From positions 1 to 15,494 of the forward strand of contig VBBG01000029.1 of NCBI GenBank assembly GCA_005882905.1: a DNA stretch of 15,494 bases, written 5' to 3'. Source of the stretch: Candidatus Bathyarchaeota archaeon (lineage in GTDB: Archaea > Thermoproteota > Bathyarchaeia > 40CM-2-53-6). Shown in pieces: positions 13,209 to 15,494 of this stretch (its first letter is position 1; every line of letters starts with the position of its first letter). Position numbers and translations under genes: made by a program. The notes under the pieces were generated by a model. The model was not told the DNA's origin. It ran no database searches and saw nothing but the letters and a program-made list of their open reading frames with translations.

Positions 13209-13284
13209 ACGACTGGACTAGCAATAGCCTAATGAGACCGTTAAGCATTACTCCCCACGAAGTGCCCAACCTAGACACGAAGAG

Positions 13285-13512
13285 TCAATCCCGCTCTTTT
13301 TCCAGCATCTCGACTGGTCGCTGCCGACGCTGAAACGCAGAGAGACCTACAAGGATCGCTGCAGCTTCTGCAAAGGCGACGAGAACGAGCACAGATCCTG
13401 CAAGCGTGACTTTGAAGCCGGAGGACAAGGCTACCAATAGGCCCCCGATTCCAATAATCAGAACAAACGCGAGCGTCAGACTCCGGGATGAATTGTTGTG
13501 CTTCCGGAACAT
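13285..13512 (-). CDS. Small two-helix membrane protein, hypothetical
   Basis: 75 aa. A short basic N-terminus (MFRKHNNSSR) is followed by two hydrophobic segments, about 11-31 (SLTLAFVLIIGIGGLLVALSS) and 35-59 (VTLAGSVLVLVAFAEAAAI plus LVGLSAF), and a charged cytoplasmic-type tail (QRRQRPVEMLEKERD). I do not recognise a family. The ATG at 13512 follows AAGGG directly, too close for a normal ribosome binding site, so a leaderless start is possible. It is divergent from the Ada gene. Another minus-strand frame covering 13271-13588 has an irregular composition and is regarded as a shadow. Confidence 0.6.
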   Translation of the reverse strand: MFRKHNNSSRSLTLAFVLIIGIGGLLVALSSGFKVTLAGSVLVLVAFAEAAAILVGLSAFQRRQRPVEMLEKERD

Positions 13513-13686
13513 TCCCTTGTTGGAATCTGGAGATAGCTGCTCCTAATAGAAAAGAGTCGTCTACCTTTGTCCCTGCAAAAGATTCCAATCCCCTTAAATT
13601 CGATCCATTATAGCAGAGATGTTTCCTCTAGGACGCCGGCACTCTTGTTTCCGGCCTAAATTCGAGCGCAAGATTCGGAGTCAAAG

Positions 13687-13694
13687 TACTTATT
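13687..13694 (+). promoter_or_regulatory. TATA-like box of the Ada gene
   Basis: TACTTATT, preceded by AAAG, is centred about 27 nt before ATG 13718 and supports that start as leaderless. A second box CTTAAATT (13593-13600) precedes an in-frame ATG at 13619 by only about 22 nt. Confidence 0.5.
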
Positions 13695-13717
13695 CGAAGC
13701 AGGGAAGATTGTCTCTC

Positions 13718-14821
13718 ATGTTGAATACCCAGCAGACAAATTTTGAGCTGGAGGATGCTACCAGGAACCGTGAAGGCCCGGCATCGGAAGCTGACAAGTG
13801 GAAGGCGGTTCTCGCTAGAGATGAGACCCAAGACGGGACATTCGTTTTTGGAGTCCGTTCGACAGGAATCTACTGCAAACCTTCGTGTCCAGCCAGACAC
13901 CCTCACATTGAACAGGTTGTATTTTTCCCTGGGCCTGGCGAGGCGGAACAGTCCGGATTCCGAGCGTGCAAACGATGCCGTCCTAGAGAGCAAGGGAGTT
14001 CACAAAGAACAGAACTGGTCCAACGAATCTGCGAATTCGTAGAACGCCACCTGGACGAGAAGCTGACTCTCGCCAGCCTCAGTCGAGAGGCAGGTCTAAG
14101 CCCGTTCCATTTCCAGCGGACCTTCAAGAGAGTCCTCGGAATCACTCCCCGCCAGTACATAGAAGCCCGACGCCTCGAGAAGGTAAGAAGATTCCTGAGA
14201 CGTGGTGAGACCGTGACCGACGCCCTCTACGGAGCCGGCTTCACTTCCAGGGGAAGACTCTACGAAAAGTCTCCAGGCCAGCTCGGAGTCAATCCTGGCA
14301 CCTTCCGAAGAGGGGGTGAAGGACTGTCGATACACTATACGATCATAGACTCTCCAGTTGGACGCCTACTGCTAGGAGCAACCGGGACGGGAATATGCGC
14401 CGTCTGCATTGGTGCCTCGGATGAGGCTGTCGAAGCCGCGCTGAAGGAGGACTACTATGCCGCGGACCTATGCCGAAACGATCGTCAGATGAAGAAGTGG
14501 GCTGAGGAATTCGCAAAGTACTTTGACGGCAGAGAGTTCCCAGCGGACTTGCCAATAGACGTAAAGGCAACGGCCTTTCAATGGAGAGTCTGGAAACAGA
14601 TCCAGGCCATACCCTACGGCGAGACCTCTACCTATAGCGAGATCGCTGAGACGCTTGGCAAACCCCGGGCAGTCCGGGCAGTCGCCAACGCATGCGCAAG
14701 CAACCATGTCGCAATCTTGATCCCATGCCATAGAGTCGTCGGAAAGAAAGGCGATCTTCGAGGCTACCGATGGGGAGTAAAGAGAAAACAGACACTGCTC
14801 TCCCTAGAAGGACATCACTGA
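13718..14821 (+). CDS. ada: Ada: bifunctional DNA-alkylation repair protein and AraC-type regulator
   Basis: From ATG 13718 the product is 367 aa (400 aa from ATG 13619). The N-terminal Ada zinc domain (about 25-90) has WKAVLARDETQDGTFVFGVR and Cys 53, 57, 84, 87, the same spacing (4, 27, 3) as the methylphosphotriester-accepting zinc site of E. coli Ada. An AraC-family DNA-binding domain follows (about 100-195; LTLASLSREAGLSPFHFQRT then ITPRQYIEARRLEKV). The C-terminal methyltransferase domain (about 200-367) has the acceptor Cys337 in IPCHRVVGKKGDLRGYRWG. It removes methyl groups from O6-methylguanine and the phosphate backbone and, in bacteria, activates its own promoter when methylated. 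All three parts are intact. The three-domain form is mainly bacterial, so transfer into the archaeal line is likely. Confidence 0.93.
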   Translation: MLNTQQTNFELEDATRNREGPASEADKWKAVLARDETQDGTFVFGVRSTGIYCKPSCPARHPHIEQVVFFPGPGEAEQSGFRACKRCRPREQGSSQRTELVQRICEFVERHLDEKLTLASLSREAGLSPFHFQRTFKRVLGITPRQYIEARRLEKVRRFLRRGETVTDALYGAGFTSRGRLYEKSPGQLGVNPGTFRRGGEGLSIHYTIIDSPVGRLLLGATGTGICAVCIGASDEAVEAALKEDYYAADLCRNDRQMKKWAEEFAKYFDGREFPADLPIDVKATAFQWRVWKQIQAIPYGETSTYSEIAETLGKPRAVRAVANACASNHVAILIPCHRVVGKKGDLRGYRWGVKRKQTLLSLEGHH

Positions 14822-14852
14822 AAGGAACCTACCTTGCCTTCTACAGCTCACT

Positions 14853-14884
14853 GTTACCATCCACGGTTACCAGATCCGTTACCA
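14853..14884 (+). repeat. Three direct copies of GTTACCA
   Basis: GTTACCA begins at 14853, 14866 and 14878 (period 13 and 12), 32 nt after the Ada stop. The near-helical spacing would place the copies on one face of the DNA, as for tandem regulator sites. They lie about 240 nt before the permease start. Confidence 0.45.
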
Positions 14885-14894
14885 ACAAAGAAAT

Positions 14895-14922
14895 CTCAAA
14901 AGCGTTGAGTCGCGCGACGCGA
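14895..14922. repeat. Two abutting small palindromes
   Basis: CTCAA-AAGCG-TTGAG (14895-14909) is followed directly by TCGCG-CGA-CGCGA (14910-14922). Both are perfect. They sit in the non-coding region between ada and the permease, just after the GTTACCA repeats. Confidence 0.4.
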
Positions 14923-14991
14923 GAGTCCGATCTTGGAAGACATAGCCTCGCGAAGCTGCGCATCATGGGAGACTGCCGCTTGGATCCCAAG

Positions 14992-15017
14992 TAGGCGAGA
15001 GCGCCAGCTTTCGCCTA
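14992..15017 (+). promoter_or_regulatory. 11-bp hairpin in the leader region of the APC permease
   Basis: TAGGCGAGAGC (14992-15002), loop GCCA, GCTTTCGCCTA (15007-15017): eleven consecutive pairs with one G-U. No T-run follows, so it is not a typical terminator. It lies 100 nt before the permease start and may be an RNA structure in the 5' leader, part of a small RNA, or a DNA operator. Confidence 0.45.
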
Positions 15018-15116
15018 ACCGTCGGGTGTTCCGGGCAGTTTTCACTCCCAGCCAGAGCCGGTAGCTCACACTTATCACACGCCAGCCAAGGTCGAGACTC
15101 GACGGAGCAAGTCTGC

Positions 15117-15494
15117 TTGTCCAACCCGAGCACCAGCCTACGAAAGGCGGTGACGACCCGCTATGCGGTAGCCTTGTACATGAGCTCGGTCCTAGGTTCA
15201 GGAATCCTCGTCCTTCCCGGACTGGCTGCTCAGATAGCTGGACCCGCATCACTGATCGCCTGGGTCGGACTCTCGCTCGCGAGCTATCCCCTCGCCTACA
15301 CTTTTGCCAGTCTTTCCACCCGTAGACCAGAATCCGGAGGGGTGTACGGCTTCGCCAGGGAGAGCTTTGGGCCTCGTGCGGCTAACGCCGTCAGCTGGCT
15401 CTTCATCATATGGTACATATCCGGAGCACCGGTGGTCACTGTCATCGCAGCCTCCTACCTGGCCTACGCTGTACCGATGAGCCGAACGTTCATC
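15117..15494 (+). CDS. APC-superfamily amino-acid permease, N-terminal part (cut by window end)
   Basis: 126 residues are visible to the window end. After the short polar start MSNPSTSLRKAVTTRYAVAL come the unwound-helix signature GSGILVLPG (about 27-35), which in APC transporters binds the substrate amino group and carboxylate, then a second helix (AWVGLSLASYPLAYTFASL), the loop RRPESGGVYGFARESFG (helix 2/3 signature SGGxYxfa), and a third helix (VSWLFIIWYISGAPVVTVIAAS). These are TM1 to TM3 of an amino acid-polyamine-organocation permease; the substrate is likely an amino acid. TTG 15117 was chosen because a GGAG motif lies 9 nt upstream and the resulting N-terminus suits the family; GTG 15150 and ATG 15180 are alternatives. 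The non-coding region upstream is rich in repeats and hairpins. Confidence 0.88.
   Translation, partial: MSNPSTSLRKAVTTRYAVALYMSSVLGSGILVLPGLAAQIAGPASLIAWVGLSLASYPLAYTFASLSTRRPESGGVYGFARESFGPRAANAVSWLFIIWYISGAPVVTVIAASYLAYAVPMSRTFI

Noticed and set aside
13619..13717. N-terminal extension of Ada from ATG 13619
   Set aside because: The extra 33 residues are Arg/Ser-rich and absent from the Ada family, and ATG 13718 has the better-placed TATA box. Kept only as an alternative.
15030..15110. tRNA-like GCCGGTAGCTCA and GGTCGAGACTC segments upstream of the permease
   Set aside because: No matching acceptor stem can be formed and the supposed T loop lacks the standard TTC pattern.
14896..15252. 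Minus-strand open frame of 118 codons over the ada-permease gap
   Set aside because: It overlaps the well-supported permease start, contains no domain pattern, and covers the hairpin and palindrome region, so it is a shadow.
1..15494. CRISPR arrays, insertion sequences, attachment sites or a defence system
   Set aside because: No regularly spaced repeats of CRISPR size, no transposase or integrase frame and no long terminal inverted repeats were seen. The tRNA shows no duplicated 3' end nearby.

Overview
The window looks like a chromosomal segment of an archaeon, most plausibly from the Thermoproteota/TACK side (Nitrososphaeria or Bathyarchaeia-like). The evidence is: TATA-like boxes about 25-28 nt before start codons that would give leaderless mRNAs (for example 6258-6265 before the GTG at 6289); frequent TTG/GTG starts; a tRNA-Leu interrupted by three tiny introns with bulge-helix-bulge type boundaries; a TrpB2-type tryptophan synthase beta chain; and a tandem pair of small helical proteins of a kind I associate with these archaea. 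The phylum is an inference; no rRNA is present.

Layout. 3-341 is the 3' end of an EamA-type transporter. 376-1083 (-) is an arrestin-like protein with a Pro/Gly/Tyr-rich linker and a C-terminal zinc ribbon. It is divergent from the Hsp70 operon grpE-dnaK-dnaJ (1235-4931), which has a perfect palindrome between its TATA box and first start codon. 4933-5499 (-) is a two-helix membrane protein and 5559-6140 (-) a GNAT acetyltransferase. Two abutting palindromes lie between the latter and a winged-helix protein (6289-6924). 6996-7910 is an HtrA-type serine protease with PDZ domain, preceded by a perfect 7-bp inverted repeat that overlaps its ribosome binding site and followed by a hairpin/T-run terminator. 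8014-8277 is a small membrane protein. 8399-9122 (-) holds the two-gene paralogous pair.

9452-9609 is tRNA-Leu(UAA). Folding by eye gives introns at 9467-9494, 9513-9536 and 9544-9561, leaving a 7-nt exon that carries the whole anticodon. This is the most striking feature here. 9725-10687 is a Cys-rich, probably exported, EXORDIUM-like protein with a doubtful N-terminus, and 10749-10959 is a probable broken small gene.

The minus-strand block 11044-13512 contains a TrpB2, a nitroreductase-like flavoprotein, a 56-residue C2H2 zinc-finger protein that is easily missed, and a small membrane protein. 13718-14821 is a complete bacterial-type Ada protein (Zn domain, AraC-type HTH, O6-methylguanine methyltransferase). 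After it comes a 295-nt non-coding stretch with three GTTACCA repeats, two palindromes and an 11-bp hairpin, leading to an APC-family permease that runs off the window (15117-15494).

Functionally, the left half is dominated by protein quality control (GrpE, DnaK, DnaJ, HtrA) and the right half by unlinked metabolic and DNA-repair genes. An unusual point in the chaperone operon is that DnaK has Ser and His at two positions of its phosphate-2 motif where Asp and Phe/Leu are expected.
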